A program made the translations under genes and the position numbers. 64,000 bases of DNA from Symsagittifera roscoffensis (Eukaryota; Xenacoelomorpha; Acoela; Convolutidae): assembly GCF_963678635.1 (NCBI RefSeq), contig NC_087064.1, positions 45,553,346 to 45,617,345 on the forward strand, written 5' to 3'. Under the pieces are notes generated by a model. The model saw nothing but the letters and a program-made list of their open reading frames with translations, searched no databases and had not been told where the DNA came from. Below, piece by piece: positions 25,901 to 36,406 of the stretch. Numbering within the stretch: position 1 is the first letter of the stretch; every line of letters starts with the position of its first letter.

Positions 25901-28900
25901 CAGAAAAATGATCGCAGGTGAATTATCTTTTTAATTATGATCTCAGGACAACAATACCTTTCGAAGGATATAAAAAATTCAGTTAAAAAGGCTAGTTAAG
26001 TTGTTAAATTCCTTTTTTATTTGGTCGGGGAGATAATCTACTTGGTCGATGTGAGGGGAATCTGGAGAGAAAGAATGTTCACATGGGCCTCTACAAGACA
26101 AGTTCTGCGAAACGAAAACAAAATACTTTCAAATTAGACTCATGACTAAACAGTTGACCCCCTTAAACTCCACATCCCCAATAGACCAAGTTAAGATCTT
26201 CCAGCCCAACATTCAATTCGTATTAAATTTGCCACGCGCTGCATGTAAAATGCTCGATTCTGATTGGCTGAAAAATTCCAAATTATAACCAAGTTAACAC
26301 CCCCCCCCTTCAATGGCTTTGTGAGGGGGGGGGGGGGTTGTTAGTTTGGTCCAACTAGTTTTCTTGCTAAGTAAATTTTGTTGCTTTATTTTGTTTCTTG
26401 TTCAAAACATCATTTGTAGTTTGCTACAAATGTTTTTTTTGAAGATAGATTTTGTGGTTAAGTTGTATTCTGTTTACTTTTGCGAAGTAATGTGTATTAG
26501 TCCGATTTTTCTTTTTTCACCCAACCTAAGTCGCAAATATTCCATCAAATGAAACGAAAAAAGATATTTGTTTCAAACCACAAAACAATAATGAAAACTC
26601 GATTTCAGAAACTTTTCTCAGTCAATATATTGCAATTTTTGAAATGCATAATTTATACATAATGTGGCTTTATGCTTTGCGATTTTTTACATGCAAAGTT
26701 AGTGTGGATGCCTTCAGTTTGTTATTTTTCTAATTATTACATGCAAAATTGAGTCTTTTTGTATTCGGTGCCCTTTTTGATGAATCGCATTGGCAACTTA
26801 TTAGCATATGTAGCTGCTTTATTTGTGACTAGTGTTTGTCGGTTGTTAAGTTTGCGTGGCTGAGTAGATAGTGCGTGAGACTCAAAATCTCTTGATTGCA
26901 GTAGGTCGCAGATTTGAATCCTACTTATAGCCGAGTTTTTGCTAATTCGAGGCTTATTTCCACTTTTTCTCATTTCACTTGATAGAGCTGCTTTTTGGTC
27001 GTGTTCTCGCAAGTATTCGCGAAACGCAGCTTCGCCTCTGTGTTTAAAGCTTATCATTGGTAGACTAGAAGGTATACGGATATTTCGTAGCTGAGAAATG
27101 TTTATATTTTTTTAAGTTAGAAGAAATCATATGAGGGCCTAGCTTATATCTTAGCTTTCCAATAGAGACTTTTAGTCTATAATTTCAAACAGTATAAATA
27201 ATTATTCCGTATAAACTTTATGATGGAAATTATTATATATGCTTTCAAATGAAAATTCTTAAATTGATAGAAGTACATCGAGGATTTCTGCCTTTTCATG
27301 ACCCACTCCTTTAGCGGTAAAATAGACTGTAGCAATTAAGTTGTTTTTTCCTGGCACTGGAGATTTTCTAAATCATCTTTTGAGAATCTGATTTGCGCGT
27401 AAAATGACTTTAATGTGATACTGCATTCAAATTCAAGATTTTGTATAGTGTTTTGAATTGTATTGAAAAATTCCACCATAGGCAATACTCTTTCCATGCC
27501 TGTGTTGTTCGGAATAATCTTCTTTCCTATTTTTATTTTTGTCTAGTTTTCTGAGCCGGTAAGTGGATGTAACCTGGAGGTCCAGGTAGTTTCTATTAGT
27601 AACCAAATACGTTTTTTTTTGGACATTGATGAAGCTATTGATTTTTAATTCTTGAAGCTAATTTCGGTCTTTACTCCCCCAATCCTCAGCAAAAACTACA
27701 AATGATGTTTTGTTGTTATTTTTGCTTTAGTTTGAATGTGTCGTAGTTTGGATTTCTTCTTCGACTTACGTTCCTTAAGTTTTTTGAGTTAGCAAATTCT
27801 CTAGTAATTGAAGAAAATGATATTAAGCCGATATATTTATGCTCGCGGTTAGCAAGCGTTATCAATTCTCAATATAGAGTTTTTTTGAGTTGATAACTAG
27901 TTGAATAAAATCAATTGACTCATTTCCTAGGACGATTGATAATGCATTCAATTTTCATAGCTGCTCCGACACACTTGGTCTAGAGGTAATGACTACATCT
28001 GTGACGGCCAAGGGCATAGGTTTGAAAGCGGCCAGGACCTGCTTTTTTAAAATTTTATTTTATAAAAAAACTATCGGTTTATCGTCTGATTGTCTATGTT
28101 CTATCTGCTTATATGCCACATCATCGGCTTTTCTTGTTCAGCAAGCAGTTTTTGTTGTAATTGAAAGAGTTTCTGATTCATTTCAGAATTTTTTAGCTGT
28201 AAGTTTTTCGTGACAACATTTTTTTGCTTTCTGCTCAACGGGCGTTACTTAAATGTTGTCGGTGTAGCTGCCGCTCGGTCTGACTTGTTCTGAATATGTC
28301 GGTGTAACTTGTTCTGAATATTTATTTAACACCGGACATGTTTTCCCAATTTGGCCAAAATTCGAGATGAGATTTTTGATATATGTTCATTTTAGTTATT
28401 TTTTTACTCCGCTGTTTTCATTTAGTTTTCTCCAAGCTAGCTTCCAATGATATGTTTGATTGGTTTTGCAATTGGTGCGAGCGAAGTTCCGCTTTGCTTT
28501 TGAGGAAAAATTTTTTTCACTGATGAAGCGACTATTCATTAAATCTTCATGCTAAGTTTCTGCCCTTGCTCAATAAATCTTTTGAAAAAAGCGACACATA
28601 AACTTTTTTGTTGTATTGTTGCTTTAGGCTGGATGTGTTGCAGTTTAGAATTCATCTTCATAGTACGTTCATTAGATTTTGTTGATTTTGCAAGCTCCTT
28701 GTAAATTGGACACAAAAAAATTTTTCTGTGAAAATTTACTAGTTGGTAATGGTTTTCAATTTGTGAAATTATTGCTCGATCTGTATTAGCTTTAATATTA
28801 TGTAATTAACGTGTTTTTAAGTTGTTTGACTGATGGTATTACAAATTTCTTGATTTTTTTAATTTCAATTTTTTTCATATTTTCAGACACTACTTATTTG

Positions 28901-31900
28901 CATTTCCTTTCTTTCGTGAGCTTTTATACCAGATGTAGCATAAGCCATTTTTCGTTAAATTACAAGATATATCATAATCAAGAGTGATTTTCCAGATTTT
29001 TTTGGAAATTGTAAATTTGTTCTTGTTTTTTGAAGTTTTTCAACAAATGAAATATCTGATAGCTGTATTTCTTGTATGTTTCTTCTGGAACAATCAAAGG
29101 ACAAAGGAGGCGCATTGATTTTTAAAACGTTCTTCAAAAACAGCCTCTGGGGCGGTGCAATTTGAGCTGTGTTTGTTTCGTCATCATTTTTAACAGCGCG
29201 TCATTGTAACTAAATTTCAGCTTTGTTTTGGCTCGGCTTGATTAGTTTTAAGTTATTAAATTTTAAAAAAAGGTGCAATAAAATGTGCTGATAAATTGAA
29301 AATTGTATTCCCGTATTTCGTTCTGTTTCCATCTTTTTGGTCCTGACATCAAAGAACTACTTCGTAAAGCTTCCCAGATTAGGTCTTTGATGTTTATTAT
29401 ACACCCACAGGTACAAAAGTAATCACATGGTGGCCACTGAAGGGGAACTCATATCCTTTTATGGAGGCGTAACCGAGTTAAACCGCAGCATGAACAGACA
29501 GTGATTTCAAATTCTCTGCCATTGTTTTCATTTCGAATTTAGATATCTCTTGATGAGATTAAATTATTAGCCGGCACGATGCAATAAAAGCAAGAGTAGG
29601 CAGGTGCTTTCTGACACAAGTATTACGCAATGATTAGGTCATCATCCTACGTAGTCATTTGTCATCGAGAGATTTCAATAATACAGCTATTGTGAGCACT
29701 CAAGTTGAAAATGGTCTATAGCCAAGGAAGGCATAATCATAAATGGCTCAAGGGCGGAAATTAAATTGAACTATTGTTTTTTAACCATTGCTTATTTAAT
29801 ATTTATTTGACTCTGATAAGATTCTTTAAAGAACAATTATTCTCATACTTCGAAAATATGAAATTTTGCACAAATTTTCTGACCAGTATTGATTGCAACC
29901 GGGTACTAGGCTTTATCCTCCGTAGACAAAGTCACTATAACAGACATGTTTTGTGCATGTTACCATTTTAAATATCTGCCCCCTTCGACATTTTAAGACT
30001 CGATTTGTTACAGTTTTTTTTTGCTTTTTTTTATCGGCTTAATAGGTTTGGCCAATGTTATATCGGCTTAGTGGCCTCATACTGCATTTGTTTAACGAAT
30101 GTAAAAAAATTTTGTGTGCATATGCAGGGGCGGATTTAGGGGGGCGGACGCCCCCTCCCCCTCAGGGATTCGACCCCTGCCGACCCAAAGGGTCCCCCTT
30201 TGTACTATTTCGAAATATCCATTTTTGTTGACAGACCCTAAAAACTTTCTAAAGGCGCCTTCAGCGTCAATATACACTATTTAATTTTGAGGGGGGAGCG
30301 CGCGCGGAAAAAACGCTATTTGTTGTTAAAATTTTCCAAAAAGTGCCTAAAAACGCCTTTTTTGGCCTGTTTTTTCAAAATTTTGCCTGCGGCGCAGAAA
30401 ATGTGGCCAAAACTGGGTTTTTTAGTGCTTTTTTTGGGGGGGGGGGGGGCGCTCGAAAAATCAATTTGGTCAACCTAAGAAAAAGGTCGACAAAATTTTC
30501 GAGATCCGCCCCTGTGCGTAATTTTTATGTCTTTTTGATTTTTTTTGGGTTAAAGGATTTCTGCTACGGTATTTCTGGCTTTGTCACCGCTTGGATGATA
30601 ATTTCAGATTGTTTTGTCTTGGCAGTTTGTGTTTCAAAACTAGCTTTATTCATTTTGATCGATTAGTTTTTTCGACATTTACGATTTTTTTTCCTTAACG
30701 GCTTTCTGGTTTTGTGTCGGAAGTGGCGCGAAGCTCCGCTTCGTCTCTGTGTAAACTTATGAAATTTAAGTTAGACAATTCTATCATATTGATATCCTAC
30801 AAGTTCTTCAATTAGCCGTTATGCAAAAAAAAACAGCTTGCTTATTTATGAAGGCTGAAAACTTAATATTTTTAACTTTACTGAAATTTTCCAGGGCTAT
30901 TTTTCATTAAAAAAAGACTGCTGTTTGTTACTGTATGGGCGCTATTTGTGCCTTGCAGTATACATCAGGCGAACATTATGATCCAGGATTATGTTTTTGA
31001 AAAATGTTGCAATGTTTAATTTATCGTAAACAAATAGTTATATTTAATTTTTATGGGTCATACCAGACGCTGACTTTACGAGAACAAAGAGGAAGTTATA
31101 GTTGGCATGAATTGTCAAAGAGGGTGATTTTTTATGTATGACAAATTAGTCATCTGCTTAAATAGCTATTTTGTCATATCAGGAATTGTATTTTATTGCT
31201 TTCATAAGGGTGCAGGGTTGCATAAAAATCTGATGTATATTCTCGATTGATTTAAATCCGATTTTCATTATTTTACCTAGATTTTTTCAATTTTTATTGG
31301 AAACGTCTTTGTTTCAAGAATCAATTAATTGACGCAAAATTACTGATTCAGCATCCGATAGAAGAACACAAGTTACCCATATTTTTCTATTCCCTGTCAA
31401 TTTCTGAGACTGGAATGGATAAATCCGAAAGTACTGAAAAACTTTTCCAGTTAAAAGTATGCTATGCAGAGCGAAGTACGCAACCAATGTAAATACTGCG
31501 AGATCGGTTGTATGTTTACGGCGGCACTCGGCAGGGTAACACAAGGGTTGATTTTTTTTTATTTTTATTCTACGATTAAAATCCGATTTAAATCATTGAT
31601 TTAAATCAAGTTGATTTTAATCATGCAACCCTGCAAGGGTGTTTAGAAAAAATCCAATTTGTTTTCTCCTTTTTTTATTTAAAAAAAAACTGATGAAACG
31701 CTAGAAGATTAATGGAAAGTTTGATTACAAAGGTCAAGAACTCTTTCGAAAGTAATATTTGAGAAGAGAAAGTTGCGCGATTGCAAAGTTTTATTTCTGA
31801 CTTCAAATAAATCATGGTCTTGTGTAAACATCCAAGTTTGCATGTCAAACATGAAACATCAATCAACAGTCCGCTAATCTCCTACGCCTAATACCACCAC

Positions 31901-34900
31901 CCCACCCGAACGTAACATCCTACGCATTGATTAAGTAGCATCATAACAAAATTGTTTACTCGTGATGCAATTACACTCAACGACTACCAATTTAATACTA
32001 ACTATAATTATATTTTTTTGGTTCAGTTGAGTTTAGACTATAAAGATGTTTAGTTGGCACCTAGTCACAGTTTGACTTCCCCCTGGAGTAAATACGATCA
32101 AACAGCTTGACTTGTAACAACAAGCAAGCAGAGCCAAGACAGCATTTGCTCTGCTCTTTATGCCTCGGGTGAGGCCGGACCATTTTTAAAAGACGGTTGT
32201 CACCACGAACCCAGCAGGTTATAAGCCAATGAGCTCTATAAATATCTTAAGTACAGACACATCAACAGAAAATAAGACCATAATCAGCTGTCCTAGATTT
32301 TGACCAGGGGCAGGGGCGGATCTAGGATTTTCTCGAGGGGGGGGGCGGATTTTCAAAAAATTTTCCAAAATTTTGACGACCTTTTTTTTTTTTTAGGTCG
32401 ACCAAATTGATTTTTCGAGCTCTCCCAAAGCACTGTTTTGCCCCTACTTTGGCAAAATTTTGTGCGCCGCAGGCAAATTTTTGAAAAAACAGTCAAAAAA
32501 GCCGTTTTTGGGCAATTTTTGAAAAATTTTGACAAAAAAAATCGCGTTTTTTTGGCGCGCGCTCCCCCTCAAAGTTAGTATATATTGGCGCCAAAGGCGC
32601 CTTTAGAAAAATTTTAGGGTTGGTCGGCCAAAACTGGATTTCTGAAAAAGTATCAAAGGGGGGACCCTTTGGGTCGGCAGGGGGTCGAATCCCTGAGGGG
32701 GGGGGGCGTCCGCCCCCCCCCTAAATCCGCCCCTGACCAGGGGCATATTTTAAACATAATTTTGAAACTTTGTTTTGGGCGACAAGTGGATTAACGAAAG
32801 AGGAGTTCATTTCTCCATTTCTTGGTACGATGCTCAACGAAATGTTTATACTCATGCTCCTGAAGGCTGTTTTAACACAAACAGTCCAAATACTTGTCCA
32901 AATTGACAAAGAGCCAAGTGCCTAGCTTCATTTCATTAAAAGTTACTTAAACTTATGATTGGTAGCTACGCTGTGCTAACTAATTATTGTTAGTTACCCC
33001 CTGCCTGCGCCTTCGCTAGTTTCTTCAGCAAATAAAGTAAATTGGTGCATTCTCTCGTTCTGATCAGCAAAGAGCGTGGCGCTAAGTTTTGATTGATGCG
33101 TAGTAACACCACATGACGGTAGTAGTTTCTTACGTTTGTTAATGAAACATTGATCTAGGCACCGTGTTCGGCGCGTGATCTCATGGAGTATAAGTGACTG
33201 TCTAGACTGTAAGGCAGACAAAAGAGCAAAAAAACGCCAAAATAGCTTCATTCAAGTTCTAGATTCTAGACTTCAAAGTCGAATGCAGAGGAAGCGGCAG
33301 AGTTAAACTGAATTGAAAATGCGCAATTTGTTTTGAGCCTTTCTGAATCTGAACTATGTACCTATGAGTTTCTATGATAGGGGTAATTATAGTGAACAAA
33401 TAATGCAAGACGAGAATGCAGAATGTAAGTGAGTATTAAAATGTGATCTCTTGGAACCAAAATCGTAAGTGGAATAATATGCGAAATAAAAAAAACAACT
33501 TTTTGGTTCTTCAATTCTGTTATTAACTAAACAACTGAACTTAGCTGCTTACTAAAGCGAAGTTCTCAATTTAAGTGTTTCAATGAAACGCGAGATAAAA
33601 AATTTTTTGAAAAATATTTTAAAAACAATTCAGTTGCTGAGAAATTATACAAAAGTAAACAAGGATAGCCGGTAATTGTGCAATTAGCACAGAATGTTCG
33701 GACCATAGTTTTTTTTCAAATTAGTGTCATTTTTTCAAAAGTTCTGAACGAAAAAATAAAACTTAGGAATCATCGGCAGTCATATTAAAATGGGGCAACT
33801 GGAAAACAGTTTTTGTAGAAAAATGACAAGAAAACAAAAAATAAATTGTTAGAAAATTTTTTGAGCTTTGAAGTTTTTGGTTCCACAATTGGCGTTGGAA
33901 AACTCCATAAACTAACTTTACTTAAGTGAAATTAAGTTATCACGGCTTAAATTAAGCATAAAAACCGCGTTCACCTTATTAACTTGAAACTAGGCCAAAG
34001 TCAAAAATTTGAAACTGGTTTTTCTCGGCACCGTTTTTCTTTTTTTTTGATTTTTTTAATGTCGTTCGAATCACTCGACCCATTCCGATGATTATTTGAG
34101 GTACCTGATTTTGCGTGGAAAACCAAAAGAAAAGGAAACTAAAACACGCCTGAATACAAAGCCTTCTCCACATTTTTCAAATGGTCCTATGCTACTCAAT
34201 TAAACAAGGTTTTCAGATGTTTGCGTAATCTATTTTTTTTGTTTTTGTTCATGTGAGTGCTTGTTGTTTTAATTGATTTCGTGCAAATGTATGATGGAAA
34301 CAAGACTCACTCGTTCTGTTGGCTTGTCCTGTGTACGATTCTAGGGTTCACCGGCTCGCTAGGTTCAGCCTCTGCAGAAATCGCTTCGAAACTAGACTCC
34401 TGGGGATGGTGAATTGTAATGATAACGAGCCCAGGATTGCTTTTCTGTCCATCAGATACGAACACTTTGAGCTCTATTTTAGTGAGACGTTTGAAGTGTT
34501 CCATGGGTTGGAACGTGGGTTCCACTCCAGAAGAGAAAGGTCTAGGGCGGGTGGGAGTGGTGTAGTAAGACTCGAGTGAGCTGGCTGCTGTGATCTTACC
34601 ACTTCGTTGGTCTATAGCGAATCGGTCATCTTTGATGCTGAATCGGAGTCTCGGTATGTCCTCTAAAAATAAATCGAGTTTCAATAAAAAACGTGAATAT
34701 ATTTTGTTCAAGGAAAGAATTGAGTATTCGAGATATTTTATACACCATTGCTAACTCTTGTGCATGATACAAATATCTTTTTGGTTTTGTTGGAGTCTAG
34801 ATATTAATAACGGAAAGTGCGGGGTTAAGTCTTTTTTGCGAAAGTCCAAGAAATCAAGTGAAGAATTATGAAATGCATGCTTTTCTGAAAATTTTAGAGT

Positions 34901-36406
34901 AACCCAACTATCGTACTCAAAAGTGAAATTTCGCCTGAATCAAATTAACGACAACTTACCTGTATCTTCGTCGGTCGCCTGTACCTGTGCTATAAACTCG
35001 CCAGTCTCCGGAAAATGATCGAACTCAACCTCGATTGTTGGCGGAATAAAAGTGGGAGTGGCTTCATTCTCGTCGAACACATCAGCAATCACGTTAACAT
35101 AATACTCTTGTATGTTTGTCTGTGTGTTAAACACACTAACTACAAACTTCTCCTGGCTCGTCTTTTCGTAGTCGATTAGTTTGATGAGAGTAATTCGGCC
35201 TTCGTTGTCGATGTCGAAATGGGAGTTAGGGTCTCTCATGCTGTATTGGTACGGCCTAAAAATTAATTGACTTCGTGGTATAAGTAATGATTGTTGGGTA
35301 CCTAAAATTAAGATGGGTCACTGAAGAAAAATGTCTAAGCCATAAAATCTTTGAAAAAGTGGTTCGCAATGTTTACCTGTGTTTTTGAAATTATCACAAG
35401 AATGGCGGGACCCATCTTTCATTTTTGCTTTTTGTGGGACCCAGCTATCATGCTTGTACCGACTTCGTTTTTGGAAATTTTCTCGGTGCGGAGAAAAAAC
35501 CGCCTGAAATATTTGCTTTTTAGACTAATTTCAGGCGAGCTAGGTTTTATAATAATATTGCGCTTTTCTTTAAGCTTTTATTTAAAACTAATTTGCCTCA
35601 AGGAAAATTTGGAAATTTTCAAGATTTTTCTTTTGTTTGGTTTTTCTATTTTTTGAATACTAGTTTTCGTCTAGTTCCTCTTGTGACACGAAACACAAAA
35701 AAAAACGACACAATTTGGAAATGACAATTTGTGGTCGGAACTTTCAGTGCTAGTTGCACAGCAACCGGCTAATCTTGTTTTTTTTTTGGTAAAATCTATT
35801 TTGATCCTGAAAATATGTATGGGTCTCATAAGAAAGCAATTTGCCTTAAATTTCCGAAAATAATTTGTCTAATTGTTTTTTTTTTGCTTTGTATAGCTTT
35901 TCTAAGAGACCCAATGTTAAGTGTACCGTTTTTTTGGTAATTTTTTCAGTCGGATTTAATCATCGAATTTTTTTTTTTCGATTTTTGAGCATATCTGAAA
36001 AAGTGCAAATTAGTTTTGAAAAAACGTAACGGAGTTCGACATAAAAATAGACTACTTACTGTCCAACCCAACTCATGGAATCCCTCAAACTGTAAACTAG
36101 AGAGTTCTCGTGACGGTTCTCCGAGACGTAAAAGTGGGTTTCAACCGTGTTTATTTGATGTTCATTGGGATCCCATGCCTTGACGAAACTCGTAGAAAGA
36201 CAAAGACAACAGAGAACTGTAATTAAGATGGAGTGAACATTTGTGTAACTCCTGGTTCTCCGAGGACCCGGAGTCTTCGGGTTCATTTGATGGTGAATTT
36301 TGACGCTTGAGGGCGTTGTTTGAGAAATGGTGGAAGGCATAAGGAGTTGCTGATGGAACATAGTGCTAGGGTCAAAAATGAAGTCTTCAATTCGCCGGTT
36401 TGACAT
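22714..36406 (-). CDS. short two-repeat cadherin-family membrane protein (whole gene)
   Basis: Exons, in coding order: 36406-36060, 35255-34960, 34662-34311, 22978-22714; all junctions are GT-AG with matching phase. If translation stops at TAA 22716-22714 the product is 419 residues. It has a signal sequence (hydrophobic about 57-74), cadherin repeat 1 (about 85-183), cadherin repeat 2 (about 184-300), a Ser/Glu/Pro-rich stalk, one membrane helix (about 346-371) and a 48-residue polar tail. Cadherin marks are 'FDIDNEGRITLIKLIDYEK', 'DENEATPTF' at the repeat boundary (canonical DxNDNxPxF, partly degraded), 'ATDEDTE' and 'FAIDQRSGKI'. It would act at the cell surface in adhesion or recognition. 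No catenin-binding motif is visible in the tail. Two repeats is unusually short for the family. More tail exons would exist if AAG|GTAAAA is used as a donor. Confidence 0.82.
24437..24571 (+). CDS. small Pro/Ser-rich open frame, possible exon (unknown)
   Basis: 44 codons, beginning 'MKGEVGDKESPQVSFKPPPL' and ending 'APYSSFPWE', preceded by an acceptor-like 'gaatttttag' ending 2 bases before the ATG. Composition is protein-like (PPP, SP, SAP) and richer in GC than the surrounding intron. It lies antisense inside cadherin intron 3. It matches no family I know; it could be an exon of an unseen + strand transcript, an old element fragment, or chance. Confidence 0.25.
   Translation: MKGEVGDKESPQVSFKPPPLANISTISPSQGVLTSAPYSSFPWE
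26283..26352. repeat. imperfect hairpin with C-run and G-run arms
   Basis: 'ccaagttaaca' plus nine C (26300-26308), a 16-base loop, then thirteen G (26325-26337) plus 'ttgttagtttgg'. The arms pair with a few mismatches. It may be the tip of a MITE or a slippage-prone hairpin; the poly-G length may be uncertain in assembly. Confidence 0.55.
26660..27045 (+). repeat. composite repeat with tRNA-Leu-like core (copy 2)
   Basis: Same plan as 16951-17322: head ('ttagtgtggatgccttcag', 'tgtagctgctttatttgtga'), tRNA-like core 26857-26940, tail ending 'cgcagcttcgcctctgtgtt'. In the core, GAGA-CTCAAAA-TCTC forms an anticodon-type stem-loop with CAA, 'tggctgagtagatag' looks like an A box and 'agatttgaatcc' a B box. 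An overlapping - strand open frame is not coding evidence. Confidence 0.68.
27965..28510 (+). repeat. tRNA-like repeat with hairpin-type tail
   Basis: 'cacttggtctagaggtaatg' and 'gcataggtttgaaagcgg' resemble A and B boxes; the tail motif 'ttggtgcgagcgaagttccg' with 'ctttgctttt' is at 28466-28500. The upstream block 27840-27930 is similar to 10200-10290. It is probably a diverged member of the same composite family. Confidence 0.4.
30125..30514. mobile_element. hAT-type MITE (copy B)
   Basis: Starts CAGGGGCGGATTTAGG and ends GATCCGCCCCTG. Inside are 'cgacccaaagggtcccc', 'aaagtgcctaaaaacgcc', 'ttttgcctgcggcgcag' and 'tcaatttggtcaacct', shared with copies A and C. Long G-runs make internal length uncertain. 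The flanking 8-mers (TGCATATG, TGCGTAAT) match only partly. Confidence 0.75.
30716..30753 (+). repeat. 'gcgaagctccgcttcgtctctgtgt' tail motif
   Basis: Best copy of a tail motif with perfect stem CGAAGC-TCC-GCTTCG, followed by 'tctctgtgt'. Other copies are near 7550, 8460, 17300, 27016, 28470 and 41530, with an inverted copy near 41620. It is the 3' end of a dispersed family, sometimes attached to a tRNA-like core. Confidence 0.6.
31213..31633. mobile_element. second hAT-like MITE family (CAGGGTTGCAT ends)
   Basis: Left end CAGGGTTGCATAAAAATC and right end GATTTTAATCATGCAACCCTG are imperfect inverted repeats. Flanks TAAGGGTG and CAAGGGTG agree at 7 of 8 bases, an 8-bp target duplication. The 421-bp interior has a 76-codon - strand open frame (31314-31544) without recognisable domains. 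The superfamily is inferred from the duplication length and the CAGGG end. Confidence 0.7.
32311..32735. mobile_element. hAT-type MITE (copy C) with perfect target duplication
   Basis: CAGGGGCGGATCTAGG .. CTAAATCCGCCCCTG, flanked on both sides by ACCAGGGG (32303-32310 and 32736-32743), an exact 8-bp target-site duplication. The interior includes a GGCGCC-AAA-GGCGCC hairpin and the same blocks as copies A and B. It lies in cadherin intron 3. Confidence 0.88.
32744..33959. other. intron sequence, no feature recognised
   Basis: AT-rich; the open frames present are short and show no domain. Confidence 0.4.
33960..34200 (-). repeat. interspersed repeat, inverted relative to 4.8-5.05 kb
   Basis: 'tttgcgtggaaaaccaaaag', 'actaaaacacgcctgaatac' and 'cgacccattccgatgatt' are reverse complements of sequence in the first part of the YY1-like intron. 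The two copies in introns of different genes show a mobile family; its ends are not defined here. Confidence 0.5.
34311..34662 (-). CDS. cadherin exon 3: second cadherin repeat and stalk
   Basis: The acceptor TTTTTAG|AGGAC completes Glu215. It encodes 'DIPRLRFSIKDDRFAIDQRS', 'GKITAASSLE', a 30-residue insertion rich in Pro/Thr, then 'KIELKVFVSDGQKSNPGLVI' (the last strands of a cadherin fold) and an acidic stalk with 'AEAEPSEP'. The donor GA|GTGAGT is in phase 2 and fits exon 4. No DxNDN motif follows repeat 2, consistent with it being membrane-proximal. Confidence 0.85.
34960..35255 (-). CDS. cadherin exon 2: first cadherin repeat
   Basis: The acceptor TTTTTAG|G completes Gln116. 'PYQYSMRDPNSHFDIDNEGR' and 'LIDYEK' are core cadherin strands (F-x-ID-x-x-G-x-I, LDYE-like). 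'DENEATPTF' closes the repeat, and 'ATDEDT' near the exon end is a calcium-ligand motif of repeat 2. The donor is ACAG|GTAAGT. Confidence 0.87.
35256..36059 (-). other. cadherin intron 1
   Basis: 804 bases, T-rich, with GT-AG ends; intron 2 (34663-34959) is 297 bases. A + strand open frame at 35351-35656 is hydrophobic low-complexity translation of T-rich DNA and is not supported. Confidence 0.7.
36060..36406 (-). CDS. cadherin exon 1: signal sequence and start of repeat 1
   Basis: Begins 'MSNRRIEDFIFDPSTMFHQQ'. The hydrophobic core 'ILITVLCCLCLSTSFVKA' at 59-76 suggests signal cleavage near AWDP. Met41 ('MNPKTPGPRRTRSY') would give a conventional short, basic n-region and may be the real start. 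The ATG at 36406 has A at -3. 'TVETHFYVSENRHENSLVYS' starts the first cadherin repeat. The donor GGACA|GTAAGT fits exon 2. Confidence 0.78.

Larger units (their letters stand above)
22979..34310 (-). other. cadherin intron 3 (11.3 kb), repeat-filled
   Basis: Separates the extracellular repeats from the membrane helix. It contains the separately listed MITEs, composite repeat and C/G-run hairpin. Remaining stretches (23.0-24.4, 24.6-26.2, 27.1-27.9, 28.5-30.1, 30.8-31.2 and 31.65-32.3 kb) show no gene, apart from the small open frame at 24437. A full CRE-type palindrome TGACGTCA stands at 23869-23876. Confidence 0.6.

Noticed and set aside
26857-26940. A tRNA-Leu(CAA) gene
   Set aside because: The anticodon stem-loop is good, but T-arm and acceptor pairing fail and the surroundings match the 16.95-17.32 kb repeat.
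31314-31544. 76-codon open frame inside the CAGGGTTGCAT MITE as a transposase fragment
   Set aside because: I could not match it to a transposase motif, and the element is too short for more than a chance frame.
34319-34579. 86-codon + strand open frame
   Set aside because: Antisense shadow of cadherin exon 3, whose splice phases and domain content are convincing.
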